Shown one piece after another: positions 53,035 to 62,000 of a DNA stretch of 64,000 nucleotides. Both the position numbers and the translations under genes were made by a program. This DNA comes from Lachnospiraceae bacterium G41 (GTDB lineage: Bacteria; Bacillota; Clostridia; Lachnospirales; Lachnospiraceae). Below the pieces are notes generated by a model. That model searched no databases and was not told the origin of the DNA. It saw nothing but the letters and a program-made list of their open reading frames with translations. The stretch is from positions 482,737 through 546,736 of the forward strand of contig FNEU01000001.1 in the NCBI GenBank assembly GCA_900100245.1, read 5' to 3'. Positions within the stretch are counted from its first letter, which is position 1; every line of letters starts with the position of its first letter.

Positions 53035-53667
53035 TCATCTGTCGGGAAATCTTTCTGTCACTTTCAGGGAATACGCATCTTCGGGATTTACTTCACATAC
53101 AAATCCTCCGGCGTTTGCTACCATGCTTCCGAAATAACTTTCATTGGCATATTTACTTAAAACTGCCATTATAGTTCCGCCGTGAGCTGTTATCGCAACA
53201 TTAGAAAATACCCTTCCGCATTCTTTGTATTCGCATAGTTTTTGAAGCATACATTCAAAACCTCTGCCAACACGCATGGAATAATCTTCCCTGCTTTCAC
53301 CGCCGGGAAAAGGCAGATTTCCGTCCGATTCTATCCACGCTTTGTATTCGGGCGTATCTTTTAATTCTTCATGAGTTTTTCCTTCGAAATCTCCGAAATC
53401 CATCTCATCAAATTCAGGCACAATTATTTTTTCAACACCCGGAAAGATTATCTCCGAGGTGTGTTTTGCCCTTTTCTTAGGCGATACAAACACAATATCC
53501 GCATTGGGATATATGCCGGATTCTTTTCGGGCAGTAACAAGCTTTATGCCTGCCTCACTTAAATCCTCGTCGTTTCTTCTGCCACAGTATTTGCGTCCTT
53601 CATTGGCGGGCGTTAAACCGTGTCGAACGAATATCAGTTTTATTTTATCTTCTGCGCTATTCCGCAT
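53035..53667 (-). CDS. cobC: CobC-like histidine phosphatase
   Basis: The 210-residue protein has the phosphoglycerate-mutase RHG motif (IFVRHGLTPANEG), a second Arg region and ITAHGGTIMA with the second His. In cobalamin operons this family dephosphorylates alpha-ribazole phosphate or adenosylcobalamin phosphate. It overlaps the preceding short CobU-like gene by 28 bp. Confidence 0.85.
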   Translation of the reverse strand: MRNSAEDKIKLIFVRHGLTPANEGRKYCGRRNDEDLSEAGIKLVTARKESGIYPNADIVFVSPKKRAKHTSEIIFPGVEKIIVPEFDEMDFGDFEGKTHEELKDTPEYKAWIESDGNLPFPGGESREDYSMRVGRGFECMLQKLCEYKECGRVFSNVAITAHGGTIMAVLSKYANESYFGSMVANAGGFVCEVNPEDAYSLKVTERFPDR

Positions 53668-54029
53668 ACGACTCTCTCCACTTCTTCCGCATCTGCAGCA
53701 AGCTTAACCTGTATACGTCCGGTTCTCTCCCTGTAAACTCTTTCAAACGGATCCATCGGAACGATACCGTTGCCGATTTCGTCGCAGATAATGATGCAGT
53801 CCGGATTTTTCTTAACGAACGAAGAAATTTCTTCCTCAGGTCTACCGCCCTCTTTTATGCGCTTTTTTATCCACTTATGAAGGCTTGAAACAATGACCGC
53901 ACCTTCAAGTTTTTCTGCTTCTTCACTCGAAGGAAGCACGCTCTCAAAAACATGGTCTTCAGCCACATTGTATTTTGTAACCGCGTAATTTAATTTCCCC
54001 TGCGCGTAACCGCCGATAATCAGTTTCAT
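53640..54029 (-). CDS. Short CobU-like P-loop protein
   Basis: From 54029 (MKLIIGG), with GAGGGG upstream, it has 129 residues. IIGGYAQGKLNYA is a P-loop close to that of CobU, and IICDEIGNGIVPMDPFERVY is the CobU C-terminal motif. The middle of a normal CobU is reduced. A full-length CobU is two genes upstream. It could be a degenerate paralogue or take one of CobU's two reactions. It overlaps the cobC gene. Confidence 0.75.
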   Translation of the reverse strand: MKLIIGGYAQGKLNYAVTKYNVAEDHVFESVLPSSEEAEKLEGAVIVSSLHKWIKKRIKEGGRPEEEISSFVKKNPDCIIICDEIGNGIVPMDPFERVYRERTGRIQVKLAADAEEVERVVCGIAQKIK

Positions 54030-54041
54030 ACTGCCCCTCAT

Positions 54042-54830
54042 TTACATATAAATTACATTAAATCTCTGAATAATAATCGATATTATAACCATTGCAAGAA
54101 GTGCGTTTCTCTCTGTGATAAGCAAAAGATATCCGGCCGTATCTCCCGTCACTCCGCCAAATTCTTTTTTGGTCTTAAAATAATAAAAAATTACACTTAC
54201 GATAATGCTTACGCTTACACATACGGCAAAAACAGGATTTATAAATGCCATTCCGACTATAGCTGCCACCGCTTCAAGTATCACCAAAATCTTCACCAAA
54301 GTTTTGGAACTGTTCTTCGTAAAATAATCAAGTGTTCCCTCATGAGCGCTTTTAAAAGAAAGAGCGCAAAAGCCGCTGACACACCTTGATAAAACAAAGA
54401 TTATGCCAAATGTTATCGCAGTCTTAGCATCTTCAACAAATGATAAGGCGCCTAAGAATATAAGGCCGTAGAGAGCGAGCATTATCACAGAAAAAGCACC
54501 GATATGCGGATCTTTTAGAATCTCAAGTTTCTTTTCCCTGTCGCGGTATGAATGAAACGCATCCATCGTATCCATAAAGCCGTCAATATGTATCCCACCG
54601 GTAACTGCAATGGGTATCGCAGCAGCAACAAACACCCTTAAAATAACAGGAATATTACCCATATAATCATTCAGATAAAACCATCCTAATTCCAGTGCGC
54701 CGATAATGACACCTATAAAAGGGAAGAACACAAATACAAATCTCATATCCTTCTCTTTCCATTCCGTCCTCGGTACGGGGATTTTTGAATACATCGATAA
54801 TGCAATTAAAAATGATTTGATTACACTCAT
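54042..54830 (-). CDS. cobS: CobS, adenosylcobinamide-GDP ribazoletransferase
   Basis: The 262-residue membrane enzyme has GGIHIDGFMDTMDAFHSYRDREKKLEILKD, with the metal-binding acidic motif, seven or so helices and GVTGDTAGYLLLITE near the end. It joins alpha-ribazole to GDP-cobinamide. It shares one base with cobU. Confidence 0.94.
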   Translation of the reverse strand: MSVIKSFLIALSMYSKIPVPRTEWKEKDMRFVFVFFPFIGVIIGALELGWFYLNDYMGNIPVILRVFVAAAIPIAVTGGIHIDGFMDTMDAFHSYRDREKKLEILKDPHIGAFSVIMLALYGLIFLGALSFVEDAKTAITFGIIFVLSRCVSGFCALSFKSAHEGTLDYFTKNSSKTLVKILVILEAVAAIVGMAFINPVFAVCVSVSIIVSVIFYYFKTKKEFGGVTGDTAGYLLLITERNALLAMVIISIIIQRFNVIYM

Positions 54831-55360
54831 TATTTTATCCTTAAAGGTATTCCGACCACTACTTCAAATACTTCATCTGCCAGAGTGCTTAAATACGCAT
54901 TTATCTCTCCTAAAGCATTCATGTAGGAAAGTGTTGTTTCGTCATAATCAGAGTCCGATTCGAAGACATTGTTTGTTACCACTACAAGGTTTTCTGTGCC
55001 CTCTGCAAGCTTTGAAATACCGTCTTTTACCTTCCAAACAGTCTCTTCTTTGCTTATGATTTCTCCACCGAAAAACATCTCGTTTGCCACAAGATTAGAA
55101 ACGCATTCAAGCAGTGCGTTTTTCGAACCGGTCATTTCATCAAGAGCCTTCTTAACATCGACCTGGCGCTCTATAGTCGTAAAGCCTTTTTCCTTACGCA
55201 TTTCTCTGTGCTTTTCGACTCTCTCGATGTTTTCCTCATCATCGCCAACCTGCATTGTAGCGATATAATATTTACTTTTACCCTCACTCAAACGACAAAT
55301 CGTGTCTTCCGCATACTGCGATTTTCCGCACGCGCTGCCGCCGTAAATTAATGTAATCAT
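54830..55360 (-). CDS. cobU: CobU, adenosylcobinamide kinase/guanylyltransferase
   Basis: The 176-residue protein has the P-loop YGGSACGKSQYAE and EKHREMRKEKGF, whose His fits the GMP-linked His of CobU, then ALLECVSNLVANE. The end (VVTNNVFES, DEVFEVVVGIPL) is CobU-like but lacks the usual EVGxGIVP. That motif is found in the short paralogue at 53640. Confidence 0.88.
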   Translation of the reverse strand: MITLIYGGSACGKSQYAEDTICRLSEGKSKYYIATMQVGDDEENIERVEKHREMRKEKGFTTIERQVDVKKALDEMTGSKNALLECVSNLVANEMFFGGEIISKEETVWKVKDGISKLAEGTENLVVVTNNVFESDSDYDETTLSYMNALGEINAYLSTLADEVFEVVVGIPLRIK

Positions 55361-55373
55361 TTTCCCACCAATA

Positions 55374-56450
55374 CTATTCTGATAAACGTATGTAATTATC
55401 TACTGCTATTTCCGAAAATCTCGCCGCGTTGTTATATACACAAAGTGCATCTCCTAAAAGAGATAACATCATCACTGCACCTGTGCCTTCGCCTAAAGCC
55501 ATATCCCCATCGATTACTGGCTTTAATCCAAGTGTGTCAGAAATCATTTCCGATGCGGGTTCCTTGCCCTTATGCGAAAGAATCAAATAATCCTTAACGC
55601 CCGGACAAATCTTCTCAGCGACAAGTCCTGCAGCCATTGTAATTACACCATCTAAAACAACCGGAACACCGTACATTGCACCGCCTAAACAGACCCCTGT
55701 CAAAGCTGCAATATCAAAGCCTCCTACGGTTGAAAGAATCGTAAAAGCATCTGCGGTTTTAAGTGAATATTTCTCAATCGATTCTCTGATGATTCTTTTC
55801 TTGTTTAGAAACTTTTCGTCATCAAGTCCCGCACCGCGTCCTGTAAGTTTATCTGTTTCATCGCCTTCAAATATCGCTGAACAAACAGCTGCGCTGGTTG
55901 TTGTATTTCCTATGCCCATCTCTCCTGTAAGGATAATGTCGTAGTTTTTATCGCGATATTCTTTGACAAGATTTATTCCGAGATTAATTGCCTTAAGCGT
56001 TTCTTCTTCGCTCATTGCAGGCTCTATATAAAAGTCTTTTGTTCCCTTATTAATCTTTGTATTTATGATGCCTTCAGGCTCTTCGTCAGTATCGATTCCG
56101 ACATCGTAGACAAACATATCAATGCCGTTCTTTTCAGCCATTACAGCGACCGAGGATTTGCCTTTAAGCATGTTCTTTGCAACCGACAAAGTAACGGATG
56201 AATCGCTCTGGCTCACACCTTCTTTTACGATGCCGTTGTCGGAACACATAATGAGCAATGCCTTTTTATCAAGCTTTACATCTTCGCTTTTTTGTATGGC
56301 TCCGATCCTGCAGATTAAATCTTCAAAATCGCCCATTCCGTCCAAAGGCTTTGCGACATCGTCCCAGTGCGCCTTTATTTTTGTATGAATGCTTTCATCG
56401 GGAGCTGCAATCTTATATTCAGTTAATGCTTGCTTCGTTAAGCATTCCAT
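55374..56450 (-). CDS. cobT: CobT, DMB phosphoribosyltransferase
   Basis: The 358-residue enzyme has [18 protein letters not shown], a [14 protein letters not shown] motif, [15 protein letters not shown] and the C-terminal LGEGTGAVM with the catalytic Glu. It activates the lower-ligand base, so the lower ligand is attached here. It overlaps cobQ by 32 bp. Confidence 0.95.
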   Translation of the reverse strand: MECLTKQALTEYKIAAPDESIHTKIKAHWDDVAKPLDGMGDFEDLICRIGAIQKSEDVKLDKKALLIMCSDNGIVKEGVSQSDSSVTLSVAKNMLKGKSSVAVMAEKNGIDMFVYDVGIDTDEEPEGIINTKINKGTKDFYIEPAMSEEETLKAINLGINLVKEYRDKNYDIILTGEMGIGNTTTSAAVCSAIFEGDETDKLTGRGAGLDDEKFLNKKRIIRESIEKYSLKTADAFTILSTVGGFDIAALTGVCLGGAMYGVPVVLDGVITMAAGLVAEKICPGVKDYLILSHKGKEPASEMISDTLGLKPVIDGDMALGEGTGAVMMLSLLGDALCVYNNAARFSEIAVDNYIRLSE

Positions 56451-57876
56451 AAATCTTCTCCATGTCGAGATGTTCTCTTAAAATATCCGCCATGCGGTCG
56501 TACTCCTTTTCCTTAAAAGAAGCATAATCCATCAGGTTGTCGTCACTGATTTCGACACCCTTTTTATCAGCCAAAACTTTGATGACTGTCTCTGCAATTT
56601 CTTTTTTGTCAAAGATACCGTGAATATATGTACCGTAGATATTTCCGTTGCAGATAATGTCAGAAGCATTTCCGCTTGTCTCACCCACATGTATCTCATA
56701 GCCTTCAAATTCAAGCCCCGAAAGACCTGATAAAACACCGCCGATTTCATTTAAGTACCCAGTCTTCTGCGTTCTGGTTTTTTCGCTCTTTAAAACAGTT
56801 TCAATATCAAGAAGTCCGAGGCCGTTTATGCTGCCGCCTTCTTCGATTTTGTCGGGATCGTCAATTGATTTTCCAAGCATCTGGAAACCGCCGCATATAC
56901 CGAATACAGGCACTTTCTCAGCGCACTTTTTAACCATTGCTTCAATACCGTTCTGGCGCATCCATTTAAGATCTCCGATGGTATTTTTGCTGCCGGGTAA
57001 AATTATCATATCCGCGCTTTCAAGTTCTTCGGGAGTTGTAACATATCTAAGCGAAACCGAAGAATTCTGCTCAAACACATTGAAGTCAGTAAAGTTGGAA
57101 ATACGTGGAAAACGAACGATTGCGATATCAATTACACCGTGTTTTTTATTGTCAAATCTGTCGGATAAACTGTCTTCGTCCTCGAGCCTTACATTCATGT
57201 AAGGAAGCACGCCCGCAACAGGGATTTTACCCTTTTCTTCGAGCATATCGATGCCCGGATCAAGTATGGTTTTATCCCCGCGAAACTTATTGATGATAAG
57301 ACCTTTTATGCGGTCTTTTTCTTTATCTTCAAGAAGCATTATCGTTCCGAGTAGCTGCGCAAAGACACCGCCTCTGTCTATATCTCCGACCAAAAGAACG
57401 GGCGCATCAACTATCTCAGCCATGCCCATGTTTACAATGTCGTTTTCTTTTAGGTTAATTTCTGCAGGACTTCCTGCACCTTCGATTACAATAATGTCTG
57501 CGATTTTTTCAAGTTCCTTAAATGCTTCTTTTATGCAGGGAACTAACTGTTTCTTATAGGCAAAATATTCCCTCGCACTCATCTGTCCCAAGACCTCGCC
57601 GTTTACGATTACCTGCGAACCGATTGAGTCCGTAGGCTTTAAAAGGATCGGGTTCATGCAAACTTTGGGCTTAATGCCTGCAGCCTCGGCCTGCATGACC
57701 TGAGCGCGACCCATCTCAAGCCCTTCATCCGTGATGTACGAATTAAGCGCCATATTCTGTGACTTAAAAGGAGCCACGCGATATCCGTCCTGTTTAAAGA
57801 TTCTGCAAAGACCTGCCACGAGAAAGCTTTTACCTACTCCTGACATGGTTCCCTGCACCATGATTACTTTACTCAT
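56419..57876 (-). CDS. cobQ: CobQ/CbiP, adenosylcobyric acid synthase
   Basis: From 57876 (MSKVIMVQG) it has 485 residues: [35 protein letters not shown] and the amidotransferase triad Cys in [12 protein letters not shown]. It amidates the remaining four side chains. It is the last step before aminopropanol addition. It follows the ABC ATPase. Confidence 0.95.
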   Translation of the reverse strand: MSKVIMVQGTMSGVGKSFLVAGLCRIFKQDGYRVAPFKSQNMALNSYITDEGLEMGRAQVMQAEAAGIKPKVCMNPILLKPTDSIGSQVIVNGEVLGQMSAREYFAYKKQLVPCIKEAFKELEKIADIIVIEGAGSPAEINLKENDIVNMGMAEIVDAPVLLVGDIDRGGVFAQLLGTIMLLEDKEKDRIKGLIINKFRGDKTILDPGIDMLEEKGKIPVAGVLPYMNVRLEDEDSLSDRFDNKKHGVIDIAIVRFPRISNFTDFNVFEQNSSVSLRYVTTPEELESADMIILPGSKNTIGDLKWMRQNGIEAMVKKCAEKVPVFGICGGFQMLGKSIDDPDKIEEGGSINGLGLLDIETVLKSEKTRTQKTGYLNEIGGVLSGLSGLEFEGYEIHVGETSGNASDIICNGNIYGTYIHGIFDKKEIAETVIKVLADKKGVEISDDNLMDYASFKEKEYDRMADILREHLDMEKIYGMLNEASIN

Positions 57877-57925
57877 TTTATCTCTCATCCGGCTGATTTT
57901 TTGATTATCAGTCAAATTATTCTAC

Positions 57926-58696
57926 TCAAAAAAGTTTAATATTTTTCTTCTCCGCATATTCGTTTAAACTTTCGTTTACATCAAACAAATCGCGGATAAA
58001 ATCTTTCGTAAATATCTCCTCGGGCGTTCCGAACTTTTCCACCTTATCGCCCTTTAAACACAAAACTCTGTCCGATATTTTTTGAGCGATATCAAGCTCG
58101 TGAACCGACATGATTACGGTCAGTTTCTTATCTTCTTTCATCTTCTCTAAGATGCTTAAAAACTCGAGTTTGTGTCTTATGTCAAGGAATGAAGTCGGCT
58201 CATCTAAAAGAACTATTTCAGGCTCCTGGCAAAGTGCTCTTGCAAGCATGATTCGCTGTCTCTGACCGTCGCTTATTTTCTTAAAATCCCTGTCGCAAAG
58301 ATCATCGACTTTAACCAGTTTCATTGTGTTTTCTATTATTTCGCGATCTTTTGCACCAAGAACACCGAAATAACCCGTATAAGGATATCTTCCTGTTGCG
58401 ACCACATCGTAACAGTTCATCATTTCACCTTTGATTCTGTCGGTAAAAAGAATCGCAACCTTTTTAGACAAATCGCTTCCTGACATTTCCGCGAGATTTT
58501 TATCATCCAGGAAAATGCTTCCCTCAATCGGTTCAAGCTGCCTCGAAAGGCTTTTAAGAAGCGTTGATTTGCCTGCTCCGTTAGGTCCGATAAGCGTTAC
58601 GATTTCGCCCCTTTTAACCGCTATATTTATGTCTTTTATGAGGGGCTTTTTATTATATCCGATAGTCAGATTTTCACATCTTATAATATCTGTCAT
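57926..58696 (-). CDS. Corrinoid/cobalt ABC importer ATPase (BtuD/FecE type)
   Basis: The 256-residue ATPase has Walker A GPNGAGKST, a SDGQRQRIMLARAL signature and Walker B IVLLDEPTSFLD, as in the siderophore/B12 class. With the permease at 58693 and the binding protein at 59729 it forms a complete importer in a riboswitch operon, so corrinoid is the likely substrate. It overlaps the permease gene by 4 bp. Confidence 0.9.
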   Translation of the reverse strand: MTDIIRCENLTIGYNKKPLIKDINIAVKRGEIVTLIGPNGAGKSTLLKSLSRQLEPIEGSIFLDDKNLAEMSGSDLSKKVAILFTDRIKGEMMNCYDVVATGRYPYTGYFGVLGAKDREIIENTMKLVKVDDLCDRDFKKISDGQRQRIMLARALCQEPEIVLLDEPTSFLDIRHKLEFLSILEKMKEDKKLTVIMSVHELDIAQKISDRVLCLKGDKVEKFGTPEEIFTKDFIRDLFDVNESLNEYAEKKNIKLF

Positions 58697-59715
58697 GAGC
58701 GCCCCCTTTCCTTTTTGTTTAAAAGAATAAATATAACCACGGGTGCTCCGAATATCGCGGTGACGGTACTGATATTAAGTTCCGTCGGTGCGAAGAGATT
58801 TCGCGCCAGTAAATCGCAGAATAGGCAGAAAAGGCTTCCGCCTAAGAAACTCGCGGGAATTAAAAGAATCGGTTTGCTCGATTTAAACAGTTTTTTGATT
58901 AAATGCGGAGCTGCTATTCCGACGAACGAAATGGGTCCCGCGAATGCCACGATGCATGCGGAAAGAAGGCTTGATAAAAGCACTATAAATGCTCTTAAAG
59001 CCTTTACGTTTACGCCCATGCCCTTGGCAAAGGACTCGCCTAAATTGTATGCATCAAGGGGTTTTGATAAAAGAAATACGAGTATAAAAGAAATAAATAT
59101 AACAACCGCCATCACCTTCACGTTATCCCAGGTCATGCCTGAAAACGAACCGCGCGACCAGTTGTGAAGATTGACTATATCGGCATCGGACGCGAATGTT
59201 ACGACAAGCTCGGTTATCGCGGAACAGATATATCCTATCATGACACCGCATACAATGAGCATTGCCATCGAATCTATCTTTCCGGTCATCAAAAGAACAA
59301 ATCCCATGCAGATTAAAGCACCGGCAAATGCCGCCAGGATAAGCGTAAAGCTGCCTGCCTTAAGGGATCTTGATAAAAGAAAAACCATCGCAAGAGCCAC
59401 GCACATTTTCGCACCCGAAGAAATTCCGAGCACAAACGGGCCTGCAATGGGATTGTGGAAAAATGTCTGCAAAAGATATCCGGACAGAGCCAGCGCACCG
59501 CCCAAAATAAAGACAGCCACGGTTCTCGGAAGTCTTATGTTCCAGATAATCGTATTGACGGTCTGATCTGCGGTATGAAGAAAAATCGCATCATATACAT
59601 CTTTTAAGGAGATTTTTACGCTTCCGATACATACATTAAGCACAAAGAAAACACAGATGCCCAGAACAAGCACCGTAAAAGCAATTATGTATCTGAGTGT
59701 TTTCTTTCTGCCCAT
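58693..59715 (-). CDS. FecCD/BtuC-type importer permease
   Basis: The 340-residue membrane protein has IWNIRLPRTVAVFILGGALALSG, GISSGAKMCVAL and FVGIAAPHLIKKLF, the usual FecCD family signatures, with about ten helices. It should form a homodimer with the adjacent ATPase. Its place in the B12 operon points to corrinoid transport. Confidence 0.92.
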   Translation of the reverse strand: MGRKKTLRYIIAFTVLVLGICVFFVLNVCIGSVKISLKDVYDAIFLHTADQTVNTIIWNIRLPRTVAVFILGGALALSGYLLQTFFHNPIAGPFVLGISSGAKMCVALAMVFLLSRSLKAGSFTLILAAFAGALICMGFVLLMTGKIDSMAMLIVCGVMIGYICSAITELVVTFASDADIVNLHNWSRGSFSGMTWDNVKVMAVVIFISFILVFLLSKPLDAYNLGESFAKGMGVNVKALRAFIVLLSSLLSACIVAFAGPISFVGIAAPHLIKKLFKSSKPILLIPASFLGGSLFCLFCDLLARNLFAPTELNISTVTAIFGAPVVIFILLNKKERGRS

Positions 59716-59728
59716 AAGTTACCTGACT

Positions 59729-60919
59729 TTACTTAAGCCTGTATAAGTAATTCAAACCTTCATCTTTGTCGTTAAAAACCTTGTTAAAATCCTCTATCAT
59801 AAAAGCCGTGGAAAGCGACTGCTGATACATATCCTGTGATGTGCACCAGACATTTCCTTCCTTTACGGCCTTAAAATCTTTTAAAAGATCGCATTTCGCG
59901 TATAAATCATCCAGCGAATTTACGCTTGTATCTATCGAGGAATTGTATATTAAAATATCCGCATCCCTGGCGGTTTTGTAAAACTCCTCTATCTGCATAT
60001 TGACGGTGGTCTTCGCCGAAGAGTCGTCATCAAGATAATCAAAAACATATTCGCCGCCCGCTATATCAATCATTTTCGGAATATAGTCGGAGGATTTTTT
60101 TACCTGCACAAGATTGTTGGAAGTAATGTAAAAGAATGCCACACTCTTGCCGGTTTCATCGCCCTCTTTTATCTTGTCGACCAGTGCTTTTTCTTCATCG
60201 AATATGACTTTTGCTTCTTCATCTTTGCCAAGAAGCGCTCCGTAAAACTTAATCCACTCAACTCTGCCGAGAGGATGTTCCTCATAGCTTGAATAGTCGA
60301 TGATGTAAGGAATGCCGAATACTTTAAACTGGTCCAGCACATCGGGCGAATGATATATCATCGTGTTTTCAATCGCCAGATCGCAGCCTCCCGACACAAT
60401 CAGTTCATAATCGGGTTTGCTGTATTTGCCGGCATAAACGATTCTGCCCTCGTTCATGGCATCTGCTGCTTCTTTTATGTACCAGTCATCCGCCTGTCTG
60501 CCGGAAAACTTTATACTATCCAGTGCGGAAATTCCGACAAACATATCCATCGAGGATGAAGATACAAGATAAATGTTTTCTATCGGTCTTTTTATAATCG
60601 TAACATCGTCGGTAACTTCAATATCCTTACCCTCGGGAACGATTAAATACTTTGAATCATCTTCTTTTACGGTCAGTAAAACATATCCCTCTTCGTAATA
60701 ATCAACCGTAAAAACTTTGGCGTATTCGGTATCCAAAGAATGCGAATATTTGAGTCCGAAAATATCCTTGTCCGAAGCCTCTTCGCTCTCATTGGCAGCC
60801 GCATTTTCAATCGCAACAAAGTCCGTAAAATCCGAAGAAGGACTGTCGCATCCAAAAAAGAACGCCAGTCCTAAAGTGATAATACCTGATAAAAGAATTA
60901 TGCTTAATTTTTTTAGCAT
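59729..60919 (-). CDS. Substrate-binding lipoprotein of the B12-type importer
   Basis: I start at 60919 (MLKKLSII) after AAGAGG; a TTG at 60937 would overlap the previous gene. The 396-residue lipoprotein (LAFFFGCD lipobox) has the BtuF/FepB-type fold, with IVYAGKYSKPDYELIVSGGC and FGIPYIIDYSSYEEHPLGRVEW. It should bind corrinoid at the cell surface. It is longer than a typical BtuF, mainly by a linker after the signal. Confidence 0.87.
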   Translation of the reverse strand: MLKKLSIILLSGIITLGLAFFFGCDSPSSDFTDFVAIENAAANESEEASDKDIFGLKYSHSLDTEYAKVFTVDYYEEGYVLLTVKEDDSKYLIVPEGKDIEVTDDVTIIKRPIENIYLVSSSSMDMFVGISALDSIKFSGRQADDWYIKEAADAMNEGRIVYAGKYSKPDYELIVSGGCDLAIENTMIYHSPDVLDQFKVFGIPYIIDYSSYEEHPLGRVEWIKFYGALLGKDEEAKVIFDEEKALVDKIKEGDETGKSVAFFYITSNNLVQVKKSSDYIPKMIDIAGGEYVFDYLDDDSSAKTTVNMQIEEFYKTARDADILIYNSSIDTSVNSLDDLYAKCDLLKDFKAVKEGNVWCTSQDMYQQSLSTAFMIEDFNKVFNDKDEGLNYLYRLK

Positions 60920-60929
60920 TTTTTGCCTC

Positions 60930-61880
60930 TTACTCAACCTCTTTTATTGTATCAGAATGAAAGATAAGAGTATACTCAATTTCGTGCGGTTTGCTCATCG
61001 CAACGGTGTCCGCAATTACCTCTAAGGGCTCGTCAAAATCGGCAACCGGAATCTCAAAGATTGAGCATTCTCCGTCAGGATTAACAGGCAAATATTTTTC
61101 ATCGCCTACAAGCATGTAATCGTAATTGGGGCTGCTCCATTCAATGCAAACAACCTGACTGCCGTCATCACGATTTTTAATCTGTGCGGGGGAAGCAATT
61201 GTAGCCTTTCCGGAACCGCCTTCAAGATCAACTTCTATAGTATAGTCACCCTGGTAAACATAGCCTGCAAACTGTTCAACACCTTTATCATCCACTACTG
61301 TAACATCTTTTAAAACAGGGTTTGAAACAGAAACCTTGTGGTCGTACCAGGTCCCCTTTGTTCCGATAAGGGCAACATCAAATTCATCATCAAGATACGG
61401 AACAGGGATATCAAAGCCATGAACTTCATCCGTTGTTCCGTCATTATAATCAATAACATCAATTGTGGGCTCAAGTAATACTGCACCGTCTTTTTGTGCA
61501 TCCTCTGCGAATCCGTAATAAAGATTAACTATCTTCTTTGAAGCAAGTGATACATGGATGGTCATCTGACCGTCTTTTACGGTAAGTTCTCCCTTGCCGT
61601 CGCACATTTCATTTACATGAAACATTGAGTTGTCTGTATCAAACTCAGCAATATAAACACCGTCCTCAAGTTCGCACTTGGCTGCTTCAGGTTTTGAAAC
61701 CTCGGGTTCCGTTATTTCAATTTCTTCAACCGAACCATTTTCATCTATAATTTCATTTTTTATGAATCCTTCTGATTCGTCATCTAAATTAATCATTTCA
61801 GGTGCGCCTTTTATGTCGCATCCTGCAAGAAGTGCTATCGAGGTAATAATACCTGCCAGATAAAGTAAAGATTTTTTCAT
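60930..61880 (-). CDS. Lipoprotein with NEAT-like domains in the B12 operon
   Basis: The 316-residue lipoprotein (ALLAGC lipobox) has an acidic linker. One domain (about 75-190) starts ELEDGVYIAEFDTDNSMFH and continues TVKDGQMTIHVSLASKKI, YYGF, DIPVPYLDDEFDVAL and WYDHKVS. That order of strands resembles NEAT-type haem-binding domains, though the match is weak. A second half (about 200-316) may repeat the fold. Between CbiK and the importer it might bind cobalt, haem-like or corrinoid compounds at the surface; that is inference. Confidence 0.6.
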   Translation of the reverse strand: MKKSLLYLAGIITSIALLAGCDIKGAPEMINLDDESEGFIKNEIIDENGSVEEIEITEPEVSKPEAAKCELEDGVYIAEFDTDNSMFHVNEMCDGKGELTVKDGQMTIHVSLASKKIVNLYYGFAEDAQKDGAVLLEPTIDVIDYNDGTTDEVHGFDIPVPYLDDEFDVALIGTKGTWYDHKVSVSNPVLKDVTVVDDKGVEQFAGYVYQGDYTIEVDLEGGSGKATIASPAQIKNRDDGSQVVCIEWSSPNYDYMLVGDEKYLPVNPDGECSIFEIPVADFDEPLEVIADTVAMSKPHEIEYTLIFHSDTIKEVE

Positions 61881-61952
61881 TTTAAAATTCTCCGTGTTTT
61901 ATATCTTTTATGATAAAAATTTTAATATTATTCCCCCGAAATAAGAAAAAAG

Positions 61953-61991
61953 CGGCGGAAACTAAATTAAATCGTAATTTAATTTCCGCCG
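61953..61991 (-). terminator. Terminator after cbiK within the operon
   Basis: A strong stem (GGCGGAAA/TTTCCGCC plus AT pairs) followed on the minus strand by CTTTTTTCTT. It lies between cbiK and the lipoprotein gene, so it would make cbiK more abundant than the genes beyond. Confidence 0.85.
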
Positions 61992-62000
61992 AGAATATAA

